DNA of 64,000 nucleotides from Thalassotalea euphylliae (GTDB taxonomy: Bacteria; Pseudomonadota; Gammaproteobacteria; Enterobacterales; Alteromonadaceae): contig NZ_QUOV01000001.1 in the NCBI RefSeq assembly GCF_003390395.1, positions 1,302,001 to 1,366,000 on the forward strand, written 5' to 3'. Numbering within the stretch: position 1 is the first letter of the stretch; each line of letters starts with the position of its first letter. Under the pieces are notes generated by a model, which worked only from the letters and a program-made list of their open reading frames with translations, ran no database searches and was not told where the DNA came from. Made by a program: the position numbers and the translations under genes. Shown piece after piece: positions 1-9,321 of this stretch.

Positions 1-20
1 AACGTTTAGGATTTACCAAG

Positions 21-1433
21 ATGAGTCACCAATCAGACTTAATTGAACAAGACATTGAAGCTTACTTAAAACAACACGAAAACAAAGAGCTCGTTCGCTT
101 TCTAACTTGCGGTAGCGTAGATGATGGCAAAAGCACACTAATCGGCCGCTTACTGCATGATTCAAAAATGATCTTTGAAGATCAGCTGGCAGCCATTGAA
201 AAAGATAGTAAAAAATCAGGTACAACAGGTGAAGCGGTTGACTTAGCACTACTTGTTGATGGTTTGCAATCAGAGCGAGAGCAGGGTATTACCATTGACG
301 TTGCTTATCGTTACTTCTCAACGGAAAAGCGCAAATTCATTATTGCCGACACACCGGGTCATGAGCAGTACACACGTAATATGGCAACAGGTGCGTCAAC
401 TTGTGATCTAGCGATTATCTTGATTGACGCTCGCCGTGGTGTGCAAGTACAAACACGTCGTCATTCATTTATCTGCTCATTACTTGGCATTAAGCACGTG
501 TTGGTAGCTGTTAATAAAATGGATTTGGTTGAGTACGATCAAGATCGTTACCAACAGATCAAGAAAGACTACCGAGAATTTGCCGAAGAGCTTAATTTTG
601 ATGACATCCGCTTTGTGCCAATTTCAGCACTAAATGGCGACAATGTTGTTGAAGAAAGTGAAAATATGCCGTGGTACCCAGGTGCAACTATGATGAAGTT
701 ACTTAACACCATCAAAGTTGAACCTGCCAATAAACTTAGCGAGTTCCGTTTTCCAGTTCAATACGTTAATCGTCCTCACTTAAACTTCCGTGGATTTGCC
801 GGTACTGTAGCTGCTGGTCAAGTGCGCGTAGGCGATACTGTGGTTGCACTGCCTTCAGGTAAAGAGAGTGAAGTTAAGTCTATTGTGACATTTGACGGCG
901 AGCTAGAACGTGCTGAGCAAGGTCAAGCCGTTACTTTAACGTTAACCGATGAGATTGATATCAGTCGCGGTGAAATGATCGTACGCAAAGGTAGCAGTGT
1001 TGTTTCATCGAGCGAATTCAATGCCTCTGTTGTTTGGATGCATGATGATGCGCTAGAAACTGGTCGTGAATATTACATTAAGCACGGTAGCAAATTAACT
1101 ACAGGTCATGTTTCAAGCATTGTTAGTCGCACTGATGTCAATACGCTTGAACAAAGTGAAGCGAGCAATTTAGCGCTTAACGAAATTGGTTCAGTTAATT
1201 TTGAAGTCGCTGAAGTGCTACATTTTGACCCCTACCAAACCAATGCTGAAACGGGTGCATTTATTATCATCGATCGCCTAACTAACATTACTGTTGGTGC
1301 GGGTATGATCAATCATGAAACGCAAAAAGACGAAGCTCAGACTTTCTCAGCGTTTGAGATTGAATTTAACGCGCTAGTACGCAAGCATTTCCCACACTGG
1401 GGCGCTCGCGACATTTCTAAATTATTCAATTAA
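21..1433 (+). CDS. cysN: Sulfate adenylyltransferase subunit 1 (CysN)
   Basis: GTPase subunit of ATP sulfurylase; with CysD it makes adenosine 5'-phosphosulfate from ATP and sulfate in assimilatory sulfate reduction (cytoplasm). The 470-residue length is normal. The P-loop GSVDDGKST is at about residues 31-39, followed by the switch region with [12 protein letters not shown] and the guanine-specificity motif NKMD, then an EF-Tu-like beta-barrel domain 2 and a C-terminal domain. It has no C-terminal APS kinase fusion; a separate cysC lies two genes downstream. The ATG lies 20 bases from the window edge, so cysD is presumably just outside. The Shine-Dalgarno sequence is weak, consistent with coupling to an upstream gene. 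Family assignment is very secure. Confidence 0.97.
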   Translation: MSHQSDLIEQDIEAYLKQHENKELVRFLTCGSVDDGKSTLIGRLLHDSKMIFEDQLAAIEKDSKKSGTTGEAVDLALLVDGLQSEREQGITIDVAYRYFSTEKRKFIIADTPGHEQYTRNMATGASTCDLAIILIDARRGVQVQTRRHSFICSLLGIKHVLVAVNKMDLVEYDQDRYQQIKKDYREFAEELNFDDIRFVPISALNGDNVVEESENMPWYPGATMMKLLNTIKVEPANKLSEFRFPVQYVNRPHLNFRGFAGTVAAGQVRVGDTVVALPSGKESEVKSIVTFDGELERAEQGQAVTLTLTDEIDISRGEMIVRKGSSVVSSSEFNASVVWMHDDALETGREYYIKHGSKLTTGHVSSIVSRTDVNTLEQSEASNLALNEIGSVNFEVAEVLHFDPYQTNAETGAFIIIDRLTNITVGAGMINHETQKDEAQTFSAFEIEFNALVRKHFPHWGARDISKLFN

Positions 1434-1533
1434 GTGCGCTAATTAACCTTAATCGCTTGCTAGTATCTAAATCATAGGTAATAGTAAGTGGTTAAGGGCA
1501 ACGCAACTGCAACTATTTGAAGAGACTGCTTTT

Positions 1534-3264
1534 ATGACAGCAATGCAATGGTTTGTGCTGGCTGTTTTTGTCGCTACCTTTTTAGGCTTGATTAAATTTC
1601 AAAAAGTACCTGAACGGGTATTTTTTGCATCTACGTTAACTTGCTTACTTGCTTCTATTGTATCCACTCAAGATATTCTCTATAACGCGGTAAACCCTGG
1701 CTTAGTGACCTTGCTTTTGTTGGTACTGTGCTCTTTTACTTTCGAGCGCACCAGCGTTTTACGCAAGCTGTCGAACATTTTGATCAGTGGCTCTAAAGTA
1801 AAATCAACACTACGTACCTTATTAAGCGCGGCCTTTGCCTCAGCGCTGATGAACAACACGGCAGTTGTCGCAAGTCTAATTAATACCATTAAAAACAATA
1901 CCCTGATAAACCCTGGTAAGCTTTTATTACCCTTGTCTTTTGTTGCCATATTAGGGGGTACATTAACGTTAGTTGGCACTTCGACGAATTTATTAGTCAA
2001 CAGTTTATACATTGAGCAAAGCGGACAACCACTGCAATTCTTTGACTTCACGTTAGTGGGGGGCACAGCACTATTAGTTTGTTTTTTCGTTATTGTGCTA
2101 CGCGCAGGTTCACTGCCCAATATTGCCGAAGAAGCCTTGCAAACGAAAGAATACCTACTTGAAGCGGAAATCGCTGAGAACTCAGCGCTTATTGGTAAAA
2201 CCGTTGAAGAAAATGGGCTACGTAATCTTGATTCTATTTTCTTAGTAGAAGTGGTACGCAAAGGGCGGCTAATCTCACCAGTAACGCCTGAAGAAGTTTT
2301 GCAGCCAAAAGATAAGTTAATCTTTACTGGTGATATCACTAAGGTATTAACCTTACAGCAGTTTGATGGTTTAACCTTGTTTGCTGAACAAGACGGTTTG
2401 CTCAGGGATAACTTAACCGAAGTTGTAATTAAACCGGATTCTTCGGTTATCGGAAAAAGCTTAAAAAGTGCTGGCTTCCGGGCTCGTTTTGATGCCGCTG
2501 TTGTGGCAATTCGTCGAGAGGGCGAAACTCTGTCGGGGAAACTTGGAGAAATTGTTATCCAGTCAGGTGACTTTTTAGTGCTTGCCGTCGGCAGTGATTT
2601 TAGCTCTCGTACTAACTTATCAAAAAACTTTTATATTCTTTCTGGTCACAAGCCTGACAATATGCTGTCGGGTTGGCGTGACAAATTGACGGTTGCCGGC
2701 TTTTTTATCACCATAGGTGTGTCGGTCTTTACCTCAATATCCTTGCTGAAATGTTTAATGTTTTATGTGGCCTTGTTAGTGTTTTCTGGCTGCTTAACTA
2801 TTAATGAAATTAAACGTCGATTTCCGTTAGAGATTTGGATGATTGTACTGAGCGCATTGACACTCGCGAAGGCCATGGAAAATAGCGGTTTAGCAACCGT
2901 TATGGCGGAAAACGTAGAGCAGCTTTTAGATGGCAAAAGCATCTATGTCGCGTTTGTGATGATTTTTGTGCTGTCACTGCTAGTGACTGAACTTGTCACC
3001 AACAACGCTGCAGCAGCACTAATTTTCCCGGTTGCATACAATATTGCTTTAGGGCTCGACGCTAGCCCGTTACCGTTTGTCATGGCGGTAGCATTTGCCG
3101 CTAGCGGCAGCTTTATAAGCCCGTACGGTTATCAAACCAATGTGATGGTATACAACGCCGGTAATTATCGTTTAACAGATTTTGTTAAGTTCGGCATTCC
3201 CGTCTCTTTCACTTATTCTCTGGTGGTATTGGTTATGATCCCACTTGTCTTCCCATTTTATTAA
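1534..3264 (+). CDS. SLC13-family permease with tandem TrkA_C domains
   Basis: Membrane anion transporter of the divalent anion:Na+ symporter/CitT-like superfamily, 576 residues. About five hydrophobic segments lie in residues 1-190. Two soluble RCK_C/TrkA_C-type modules follow (about 200-280 and 285-370), and then a second hydrophobic half. The SLC13 signatures occur twice: NNTAVVA with a GTSTN loop in the first half, and [11 protein letters not shown] in the second. It sits between cysN (100 bp upstream) and cysC (17 bp downstream) on the same strand, so sulfate is the most likely substrate. That substrate is inferred from context only; other members carry dicarboxylates or phosphate. The start is an ATG preceded by AGAGA. 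Confidence 0.9.
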   Translation: MTAMQWFVLAVFVATFLGLIKFQKVPERVFFASTLTCLLASIVSTQDILYNAVNPGLVTLLLLVLCSFTFERTSVLRKLSNILISGSKVKSTLRTLLSAAFASALMNNTAVVASLINTIKNNTLINPGKLLLPLSFVAILGGTLTLVGTSTNLLVNSLYIEQSGQPLQFFDFTLVGGTALLVCFFVIVLRAGSLPNIAEEALQTKEYLLEAEIAENSALIGKTVEENGLRNLDSIFLVEVVRKGRLISPVTPEEVLQPKDKLIFTGDITKVLTLQQFDGLTLFAEQDGLLRDNLTEVVIKPDSSVIGKSLKSAGFRARFDAAVVAIRREGETLSGKLGEIVIQSGDFLVLAVGSDFSSRTNLSKNFYILSGHKPDNMLSGWRDKLTVAGFFITIGVSVFTSISLLKCLMFYVALLVFSGCLTINEIKRRFPLEIWMIVLSALTLAKAMENSGLATVMAENVEQLLDGKSIYVAFVMIFVLSLLVTELVTNNAAAALIFPVAYNIALGLDASPLPFVMAVAFAASGSFISPYGYQTNVMVYNAGNYRLTDFVKFGIPVSFTYSLVVLVMIPLVFPFY

Positions 3265-3281
3265 TAGAGCAACGCGCACCG

Positions 3282-3881
3282 ATGAAAACAGAAAATACGG
3301 TATGGCACCAACAACAAGTGATAAAAACACAACGTGCCGAGCAGAAAAAACAGCGCCCATGTCTACTTTGGTATACGGGTCTTAGCGGCTCTGGCAAATC
3401 AACCGTTGCGAATGCGGTTGACGCCATACTATTTGAACGCGGCCACCACACTTATTTACTTGATGGTGATAATGTTCGCCACGGACTTAATGGAGACTTG
3501 GGCTTTAGTGATGAAGATAGAATCGAAAATATACGTCGTATTAGTGAAGTTAGTAAGCTGTTTATTGATGCGGGGTTAATTGTCTCAACCGCGTTTATTT
3601 CGCCATTTAAAGAAGATCGTGCGCAAGCACGAGCCTTGTTAGCTGCAGGCGAGTTTATCGAAGTGTTTATCGATACACCGATTGAAGTTTGTGAGCAACG
3701 CGATCCTAAAGGTCTGTATAAAAAAGCGCGGGCAGGTGAAATTAAAGACTTTACTGGCATCGACTCGGCCTATGACGTGCCTCAGGCGCCAGAGCTGCAT
3801 GTTAAAACAGCAGAGCAAGAGATAGAACAATGCGCCCTGCAAATTGTTAATTACTTGGCTGAGCAAGGCTATTTGGCTTAA
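3282..3881 (+). CDS. cysC: Adenylyl-sulfate kinase (CysC)
   Basis: Phosphorylates APS to PAPS, the step after ATP sulfurylase. The P-loop GLSGSGKST is at about residues 33-41. [11 protein letters not shown] motif, SPFKEDR and the [21 protein letters not shown] region are all typical of APS kinases. Its 199 residues match the family. It starts 17 bp after the SLC13 permease stop, so it should share a transcript with cysN. The Shine-Dalgarno sequence is poor, suggesting translational coupling. The assignment is secure. Confidence 0.97.
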   Translation: MKTENTVWHQQQVIKTQRAEQKKQRPCLLWYTGLSGSGKSTVANAVDAILFERGHHTYLLDGDNVRHGLNGDLGFSDEDRIENIRRISEVSKLFIDAGLIVSTAFISPFKEDRAQARALLAAGEFIEVFIDTPIEVCEQRDPKGLYKKARAGEIKDFTGIDSAYDVPQAPELHVKTAEQEIEQCALQIVNYLAEQGYLA

Positions 3882-3920
3882 TCAGGCGAAACTCAATTAA
3901 GTCTAACAAGAGGAAGTAAC

Positions 3921-4877
3921 ATGCATTTTGATGTCTTTAATGGTGATGCAGATGGCATTCTAGCCTTAGTTCAGTTGCGCCTTGCTGAACCAAAAGAGAG
4001 TGTTTTGGTGACTGGCGTTAAGCGTGATATTGCGCTGCTCGCAAAACTTGATATTGAGCAAGTGACCTCGGTGACAACTCTAGATATTTCAATGGAAAAA
4101 AATGCCGATGGTTTAGCGAGTTTGTTGGCAGCAAAAAAGCCAGTTTTTTACGTTGATCACCACCGCTCAGGCAATATTCCTGATAGCTCATATTTGCAAT
4201 CGATCATCGATTTAGATGCCAATACTTGTACGAGCTTGCTAGTCAATGAACACCTTAATCACGCTCACTATTTATGGGCGATTGCCGCAGCGTTTGGCGA
4301 TAACATGAATAAGTCTGCAATAGCCTTGGCAGCGCAACATCAAGTAAGTGAACACGACCAAACGTTCTTAAAGGCGCTTGGCATTTATGTTAACTATAAC
4401 GGCTATGGTCGCACGATTGATGATTTACATATACCACCTGCAGAGCTTTTTAAAACGTTAGTTGGCTATGCCAATCCATTGGAGTTAAGAGATGACAAAG
4501 ACTCGGTGTTTTATCAATTAGAAAGCGCTTATCAGCAAGACATGGCAAATGCTGCTCAGGCGATATGTCATCACGATGATAATATCGCTAAAGTCATTGA
4601 ACTACCCGATGAAGCTTGGGCCAGAAGGGTTAGTGGGGGGCTGGGCAATGATCTTGCTAATCAATCGCCTGACAAAGCGCACGCGGTTTTAACGCAAAAT
4701 AGTGATGATAGCTATACCGTGAGTTTACGCGCACCGCTGACAAATCGCCAAGGAGCCGACAACGTTTGTACCCAGTTTGCAACTGGTGGCGGTAGAGCCG
4801 CTGCTGCGGGTATTAATCAGTTGCCACGCGAGCAATTAGCGACGTTTATTGATACGCTAACGGCTTATTACGGCTAA
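3921..4877 (+). CDS. DHH-family phosphoesterase-like protein
   Basis: A 318-residue cytoplasmic protein of the DHH/DHHA1 superfamily (RecJ, nano-RNase and pyrophosphatase relatives). The first metal motif is near the N terminus as FNGDADGI (residues 6-13). The namesake motif appears as VDHHRSG at about residue 75. The C terminus has a glycine-rich GGGRAAAAGI stretch like the DHHA1 substrate-binding loop. The ATG has a strong Shine-Dalgarno (GAGGAAG). It sits between cysC and galE on the same strand with about 35-bp gaps. Metal-dependent phosphodiester hydrolysis is known for the superfamily. The substrate cannot be told from sequence; adjacency to cysC makes a PAP- or oligonucleotide-type substrate thinkable but unproven. 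Confidence 0.85.
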   Translation: MHFDVFNGDADGILALVQLRLAEPKESVLVTGVKRDIALLAKLDIEQVTSVTTLDISMEKNADGLASLLAAKKPVFYVDHHRSGNIPDSSYLQSIIDLDANTCTSLLVNEHLNHAHYLWAIAAAFGDNMNKSAIALAAQHQVSEHDQTFLKALGIYVNYNGYGRTIDDLHIPPAELFKTLVGYANPLELRDDKDSVFYQLESAYQQDMANAAQAICHHDDNIAKVIELPDEAWARRVSGGLGNDLANQSPDKAHAVLTQNSDDSYTVSLRAPLTNRQGADNVCTQFATGGGRAAAAGINQLPREQLATFIDTLTAYYG

Positions 4878-4911
4878 GCGAATTGTATTAAAGCAGGAAA
4901 GCGAGAATAAC

Positions 4912-5922
4912 ATGAGTTTATTGTTAACGGGCGGTATGGGCTATATTGGCAGCCATACTGTTGTAGAGTTGTTGCAGCTAAACCAAGAAGTAGTGATTTT
5001 TGACAATTTAGCCAATGCGTCAGAAGCGGTATTAGCTCGAATTGAAAAAATAACCGGCAAACAGGCAAAGTTTTTCAAAGGAGATATTTGTAGTCGTGAA
5101 GACCTTGAACAAGTTTTTACGGAATACGACATTGACGCCGTAATCCACTTTGCCGGCTTAAAAGCGGTGGGAGAATCAACACAAATTCCACTTAGCTATT
5201 ACCACAACAATGTCACAGGCTCTGTGAACTTGTTTGAAGTAATGGCAAAGCACAACTGTAAACGCTTGGTTTTCAGCTCGTCAGCAACTGTTTACGGCGA
5301 GCATAATCAGTCTCCCCTAATCGAAATTATGCCAACATCAGCAACTAACCCATATGGCCAAACTAAGCTGATGATAGAACTGATTTTACAGGACTTAGCG
5401 AAAAGTGACCCTGAGTGGTCAATTGTTAACTTGCGCTACTTCAACCCAATTGGTGCTCATGAGTCAGGTTTAATTGGCGAAAACCCTAAGGGCATCCCAA
5501 ATAATTTATTACCTTATGTAGCTCAAGTCGCTGTTGGGCGCTTAGGGCAATTAAGTGTATTTGGTGATGACTACGATACGCCAGATGGCACAGGAGTGCG
5601 TGATTACATCCATGTGGTTGATTTAGCTCAAGGTCATGTAAAAGCCCTAAATAAGCTTAGTGAACTATCAGGTTGTCATGCAATTAACTTGGGTACTGGC
5701 AATGGTACATCGGTATTAGAAATCGTTGAAACCTTTAAAGCTATTAGCGGTAAAGATATACCGTATCAAATTGTGCCGCGCAGGGCTGGCGACATTGCTA
5801 CCGTTTTTGCCGATGCGACTAAAGCGCAAGAACTGCTTGGTTGGCAAACGCAACTGAACCTTAATGCCATGATTAAAGATACATGGCGCTGGCAATCAAA
5901 TAATCCTAACGGTTATGAGTAG
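4912..5922 (+). CDS. galE: UDP-glucose 4-epimerase (GalE)
   Basis: Interconverts UDP-glucose and UDP-galactose in nucleotide-sugar metabolism. It is an extended short-chain dehydrogenase of 336 residues, the usual GalE length. The NAD-binding TGGMGYIGSH is at residues 6-15. The catalytic serine/threonine region is FSSSATVYGE, and the YxxxK pair is in NPYGQTK. The GalE signature FNPIGAHESGLIGE is also present. The Shine-Dalgarno AGGAAAG lies ahead of the ATG. It is the last gene of the plus-strand run that begins with cysN and is followed by a strong hairpin terminator. Confidence 0.96.
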   Translation: MSLLLTGGMGYIGSHTVVELLQLNQEVVIFDNLANASEAVLARIEKITGKQAKFFKGDICSREDLEQVFTEYDIDAVIHFAGLKAVGESTQIPLSYYHNNVTGSVNLFEVMAKHNCKRLVFSSSATVYGEHNQSPLIEIMPTSATNPYGQTKLMIELILQDLAKSDPEWSIVNLRYFNPIGAHESGLIGENPKGIPNNLLPYVAQVAVGRLGQLSVFGDDYDTPDGTGVRDYIHVVDLAQGHVKALNKLSELSGCHAINLGTGNGTSVLEIVETFKAISGKDIPYQIVPRRAGDIATVFADATKAQELLGWQTQLNLNAMIKDTWRWQSNNPNGYE

Positions 5923-5987
5923 TCATAAAGCTATAGCCATGCTGCTATAGATATAGCTATTCAACAAGCTTAAACTTTAACCTAAAT

Positions 5988-6015
5988 AAAAAGAGCGCCA
6001 TCGGCGCTCTTTTTG
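5988..6015. terminator. Bidirectional intrinsic terminator
   Basis: A 12-bp perfect inverted repeat AAAAAGAGCGCC/GGCGCTCTTTTT with a 3-nt loop lies between galE (plus) and the EAL/HDOD gene (minus). Both strands end the stem in a T run, so it can stop transcription from either side. Confidence 0.93.
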
Positions 6016-6093
6016 TTCGTTTCTGATTTAAACTATTGGGTTCGATTTAAACTATATGATTACAGCTGCATATACCGCGAGCTTCATTCTGCT

Positions 6094-7314
6094 TTAGCTC
6101 ACCTGTTGCGCTTGCTCGTCCGCCCAAGCAAGAGCTTGGTTATAAAACTCAACCGTTTGCTCTTTATCTAATTGCAACTTGTCCATGACTAAGCTGGTTT
6201 TGTCCCACTGCGCGCGCTCTATCAGCTCTAGTAGCTTAATCAGTGCTGCCATGACACCTTTTTTCGTTAATAGGGTATCTTTAATCTCTTGTGACAGTGG
6301 TAGCTTCTCTAGCACGGTTTCAATATCTTCATCCAATATAGCGTCAATCAAAGATAATAAACCCGTTAAGAAAGCGATTGAGCTATCTAGCCTTGGATTC
6401 ATAATATCAGCGATTTGTTCACAGAATTTAGCGCGTGCCATGGACAAATTGATCAGCTCTGACGGCTTATCTGGGTTAACATTGGCAGCGAACATTAAGC
6501 CAATGAAACGCTTAAGCTCTGCTGAGCCTAAAATCACCAAAGCTTGTTTGATGGTGGCAATCTCACTACGGCGTCTGAAAATTGGTGAGTTAGCATAGCG
6601 TAATAGCTTGTATGAAAGCGTCACATCACGCTCAAATACTGAAGTAATGCTGGCAAGATCTAGCTCTGGCTTGCTTGTTTCATATAAAAGCTCTGCCATG
6701 GCTATTTGTGAAGGTGATAAGTTCTTTGTTTTCACCATTTCAGGCTTCGAGAAGAAATAGCCTTGGAAGTATTCAAATCCCAATTCAAGTGCTTGGTTGT
6801 ATTCTTCGTAGGTTTCCACTTTCTCCGCTAATAATTGGATATGTGGATACTTAGCAATGGCTTGTTTTATCTCTTGAATTTGCTCAAGCGAAGTGTCTTG
6901 AATATCAATTTTGATGATTTTGATAAATGGGTAAAAATGCGCCCAAACATTTTGATGAATATAATCATCTAGCGCTAATGTGTAGCCTTGCTTGTGAAGA
7001 TCTTGGCACAAAGAGAGCAACTTTTTACCAGGCTTGATGGTTTCTAAAATCTCAACAACCACTTCTTCTTTTGTTAGCATTGTTGGGTAACCTTTGCTCA
7101 AGGTGTCCAATGTGAAGTTGATGAAAGCAGGTTTGTTACCTGTAAACTCATGAATTCCTAAGCTAAATTGACTAGCTTCAACCATTTTGCTGGTTGCTTC
7201 ATCACCATCTATTTCAGGGAAAACATTGTCGATACTATCCCTAAATAATAATTCGTAGGCGAAGAGATTTTTGTTTTTATCTAGTATTGGTTGACGCGCT
7301 GCATAAAAATACAT
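6094..7314 (-). CDS. EAL + HDOD domain signalling protein (YuxH/CdgJ type)
   Basis: A 406-residue cytoplasmic protein with an N-terminal EAL-like domain (about 1-200) and a C-terminal HDOD domain (about 205-380), the YuxH architecture. EAL landmarks are present but altered: YELLFR replaces EALxR; the glutamate of VEILET, LDDY, KIDIQ and AEKVE are retained in degenerate context; and FQGYFFSKPE closes the domain. The HDOD part begins around ASITSVFERDVTLSYKLLRYANS. Some family members, such as Vibrio CdgJ, are active c-di-GMP phosphodiesterases; others only bind partners. The ATG is preceded by AAGGA about 11 nt upstream. The gene stands alone, convergent with galE. Confidence 0.88.
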   Translation of the reverse strand: MYFYAARQPILDKNKNLFAYELLFRDSIDNVFPEIDGDEATSKMVEASQFSLGIHEFTGNKPAFINFTLDTLSKGYPTMLTKEEVVVEILETIKPGKKLLSLCQDLHKQGYTLALDDYIHQNVWAHFYPFIKIIKIDIQDTSLEQIQEIKQAIAKYPHIQLLAEKVETYEEYNQALELGFEYFQGYFFSKPEMVKTKNLSPSQIAMAELLYETSKPELDLASITSVFERDVTLSYKLLRYANSPIFRRRSEIATIKQALVILGSAELKRFIGLMFAANVNPDKPSELINLSMARAKFCEQIADIMNPRLDSSIAFLTGLLSLIDAILDEDIETVLEKLPLSQEIKDTLLTKKGVMAALIKLLELIERAQWDKTSLVMDKLQLDKEQTVEFYNQALAWADEQAQQVS

Positions 7315-7717
7315 CGAGTAAAAATCCTTTCCGAAATTCTTTATTGCTGTTCAATCTGTGTTAAGAGCAATCACTACATAAGGTAAGCATTGCCCACAAA
7401 ACCAATTTGTACCACAAATGCTATCAATTGAGGTTTAATAACAGCCAACTCTCGTTGTTGAATGCCTGCAAAAGTAGACTAAAAACAACGGATAGAGCCA
7501 AATTTAATTTTGTACGCACTATAAGTGAAAGCTTATTAGATAGCCAATGTTTTGTCTTATTTTATCTTCTATTTAACGCAAGCAAATCAATCTAGCACCG
7601 TGCAATATTTAGCTGCTTACGCTATGCAAAACCACTTACAACTTTCAATAGCCCTAGGCTGCACTAGGGCGTTACTCACTTTAACACACAAGGCTTTGGT
7701 TAAGGCTTTGGTTAAGG
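7315..7717. other. Intergenic region between EAL/HDOD gene and putP
   Basis: About 400 bp with no convincing gene; short open frames on the plus strand have no recognisable product. It holds a 7-bp inverted repeat, GCCCTAG/CTAGGGC (7651-7670, 6-nt loop), without a T run. It also holds a 12-nt direct repeat in two and a half copies (unit AAGGCTTTGGTT, 7690-7719) that ends at the putP stop codon. The promoter of the EAL/HDOD gene should lie at the left end. Confidence 0.6.
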
Positions 7718-9190
7718 CTAGCCAAGCTCGTCGGTTTGTTGTAAACGATTAAAAATTTGCTCTGGCTCGGTATTGCTAGCATCTACAAATCGGCTGACTA
7801 AATAGCCAGCGACAAAAGCGATAATAAAGCCAGGGACAATTTCATATAAGTCAAAAATGCCGCCGCTAGCTTGTTTCCAAGCAACAACGGTTATCGCACC
7901 TGAAACAATCGCTGCGATGGCACCAAACTTATTAAATTTTGGCCAAAATAGCGCTAAAATTACCGTTGGCCCAAATGCTGCGCCAAAGCCCGCCCATGCA
8001 TAACTCACTAAATCAAGCACGCTGCTTTCTGGATTTGTCGCAATTAAGGTTGAGACGATGGCGATTGCGGCTAATGACAGACGTGATAACCATACCAATT
8101 CACGCTCGCTCGCATTGCGTTTACCAATGTGTTTATAAAAATCTTCAACGATCACGCTGGAACATACGAGCAGCTGTGAATCGATTGTGCTCATAATCGC
8201 CGATAAAATTGCCGCGATGAGTAAGCCTGCAACCCAAGGGTTTAGAATAGCTGATGCTAATTGTAAGAATACCGTTTCAGGGTTCGTTAATGGTTGTTCG
8301 GCAAAATATGCTAGGCCAACTAGACCAACGGCTAAGGCGCCGATAAGCGAGATCACCATCCAGATCATAGCGATATTACGTGAGGTGGGAATGTCGCGAG
8401 TAGAGCGAATCGCCATAAAGCGGCTTAATATGTGTGGCTGACCAAAATAGCCCAGTCCCCAGGCCATTAAGGAAATAAATCCTAGCCAGGTAAAGTTTTT
8501 AAACAGGTTATCGTAATCTGGGTTAATAGCTTCAAGGCTGGTGGCTGTTTGCTCTAGCCCGCCTAAGGTGCTGATCGCGGCGATGGGCAAAAATATAAGT
8601 GCAATTAGCATCAAGCAACCTTGAAAAAAGTCGGTCCAACTGACCGCTAAGAAGCCGCCTAAAAAGGTGTAAGTAACAATCACTAGTGCGCCAATAATTA
8701 ACGCATGGGTGTACTCAAGTCCAAACACTTTCTCAAATAAAATTGCGCCACCAACTAAGCCTGAGGATACGTAGAAAGTGAAAAATAACAGAATAGTGAT
8801 TGCTGAAATAAAGCGCAGTATGTGGGATTTGTCGTTAAAGCGGTTTTCAAAAAATTCGGGGAGCGTTAGCGAGTCATTGGCGTTCGCCGTAAATTGGCGC
8901 AGACGCGGCGCGACTATCAGCCAGTTTAGAAAAGCGCCGATAACCAAACCAACACCAATCCAGACTTCACTGGCACCAGATAGGTAAATAGCGCCAGGTA
9001 AGCCAAGTAGCAGCCAGCCACTCATGTCTGATGCGCCAACGCTAAGTGCAGTTACGGCTGGACCAAGTTGTCTGCCGCCTAAGATATAGTCGCTTAACGT
9101 ATCAGTAGCGCGGTAGGCGATAAAGCCAATAGTTAGTGTTGCGAGTAAATAGCCAACAAAAGTGACTAACGTTGGAAGGGCAATGGTCAT
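7718..9190 (-). CDS. putP: Sodium/proline symporter (PutP)
   Basis: Sodium:solute symporter (SSS family) importing proline across the inner membrane, with about 13 hydrophobic helices. Visible landmarks are the N-terminal MTIALPTLVTFVGYL, which aligns with the E. coli PutP start; GGRQLGPAVTALSVGASDMSGW; the sodium-site helix region; and SYAWAGFGAAFGP. A longer frame opens at 9235, but I chose the ATG at 9190 because the extra 15 residues are hydrophilic and absent from relatives as I recall them. This gives 490 residues, normal for PutP. It lies downstream of, and in the same direction as, the ECF sigma/DUF3379 pair, separated by a long hairpin, so it is probably transcribed separately. Confidence 0.92.
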   Translation of the reverse strand: MTIALPTLVTFVGYLLATLTIGFIAYRATDTLSDYILGGRQLGPAVTALSVGASDMSGWLLLGLPGAIYLSGASEVWIGVGLVIGAFLNWLIVAPRLRQFTANANDSLTLPEFFENRFNDKSHILRFISAITILLFFTFYVSSGLVGGAILFEKVFGLEYTHALIIGALVIVTYTFLGGFLAVSWTDFFQGCLMLIALIFLPIAAISTLGGLEQTATSLEAINPDYDNLFKNFTWLGFISLMAWGLGYFGQPHILSRFMAIRSTRDIPTSRNIAMIWMVISLIGALAVGLVGLAYFAEQPLTNPETVFLQLASAILNPWVAGLLIAAILSAIMSTIDSQLLVCSSVIVEDFYKHIGKRNASERELVWLSRLSLAAIAIVSTLIATNPESSVLDLVSYAWAGFGAAFGPTVILALFWPKFNKFGAIAAIVSGAITVVAWKQASGGIFDLYEIVPGFIIAFVAGYLVSRFVDASNTEPEQIFNRLQQTDELG

Positions 9191-9254
9191 AATATTATTC
9201 TTGCTAGATGACGGATAATCCAGCCATGCTAACAAGAATCATATTTGGGTGCTA

Positions 9255-9300
9255 CTTCAACCAGCTTTTGCGGGTAACATCTCAATAATGCTGGTTGAAG
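9255..9300. repeat. 11-bp perfect inverted repeat (large hairpin)
   Basis: CTTCAACCAGC at 9255-9265 and its complement GCTGGTTGAAG at 9290-9300 enclose a 24-nt loop. It sits between the DUF3379 gene stop and putP. No T run follows on either strand, so it is not a classical terminator. It may be an RNA-processing or stabilising hairpin, or a protein-binding site. Confidence 0.6.
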
Positions 9301-9321
9301 CTAGGTAGGAAAAAGCAGTTT

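Noticed and set aside
11..20. Shine-Dalgarno for cysN
   Set aside because: Nothing better than a weak purine stretch is visible; upstream sequence is missing, so no feature was listed.
1680..2339. 219-codon open frame on the minus strand inside the SLC13 gene
   Set aside because: It lies fully within a strongly supported membrane-protein gene, has Ser/Lys-rich composition typical of a reversed hydrophobic frame, and no motif.
5931..5960. CTATAGC/GCTATAG repeats after galE
   Set aside because: AT-rich and followed closely by the real terminator; the inverted repeat has no T run and could be chance.
7407..7752. Short plus-strand frames between the EAL/HDOD gene and putP
   Set aside because: No Shine-Dalgarno, no recognisable composition, and one runs into the end of putP on the other strand.
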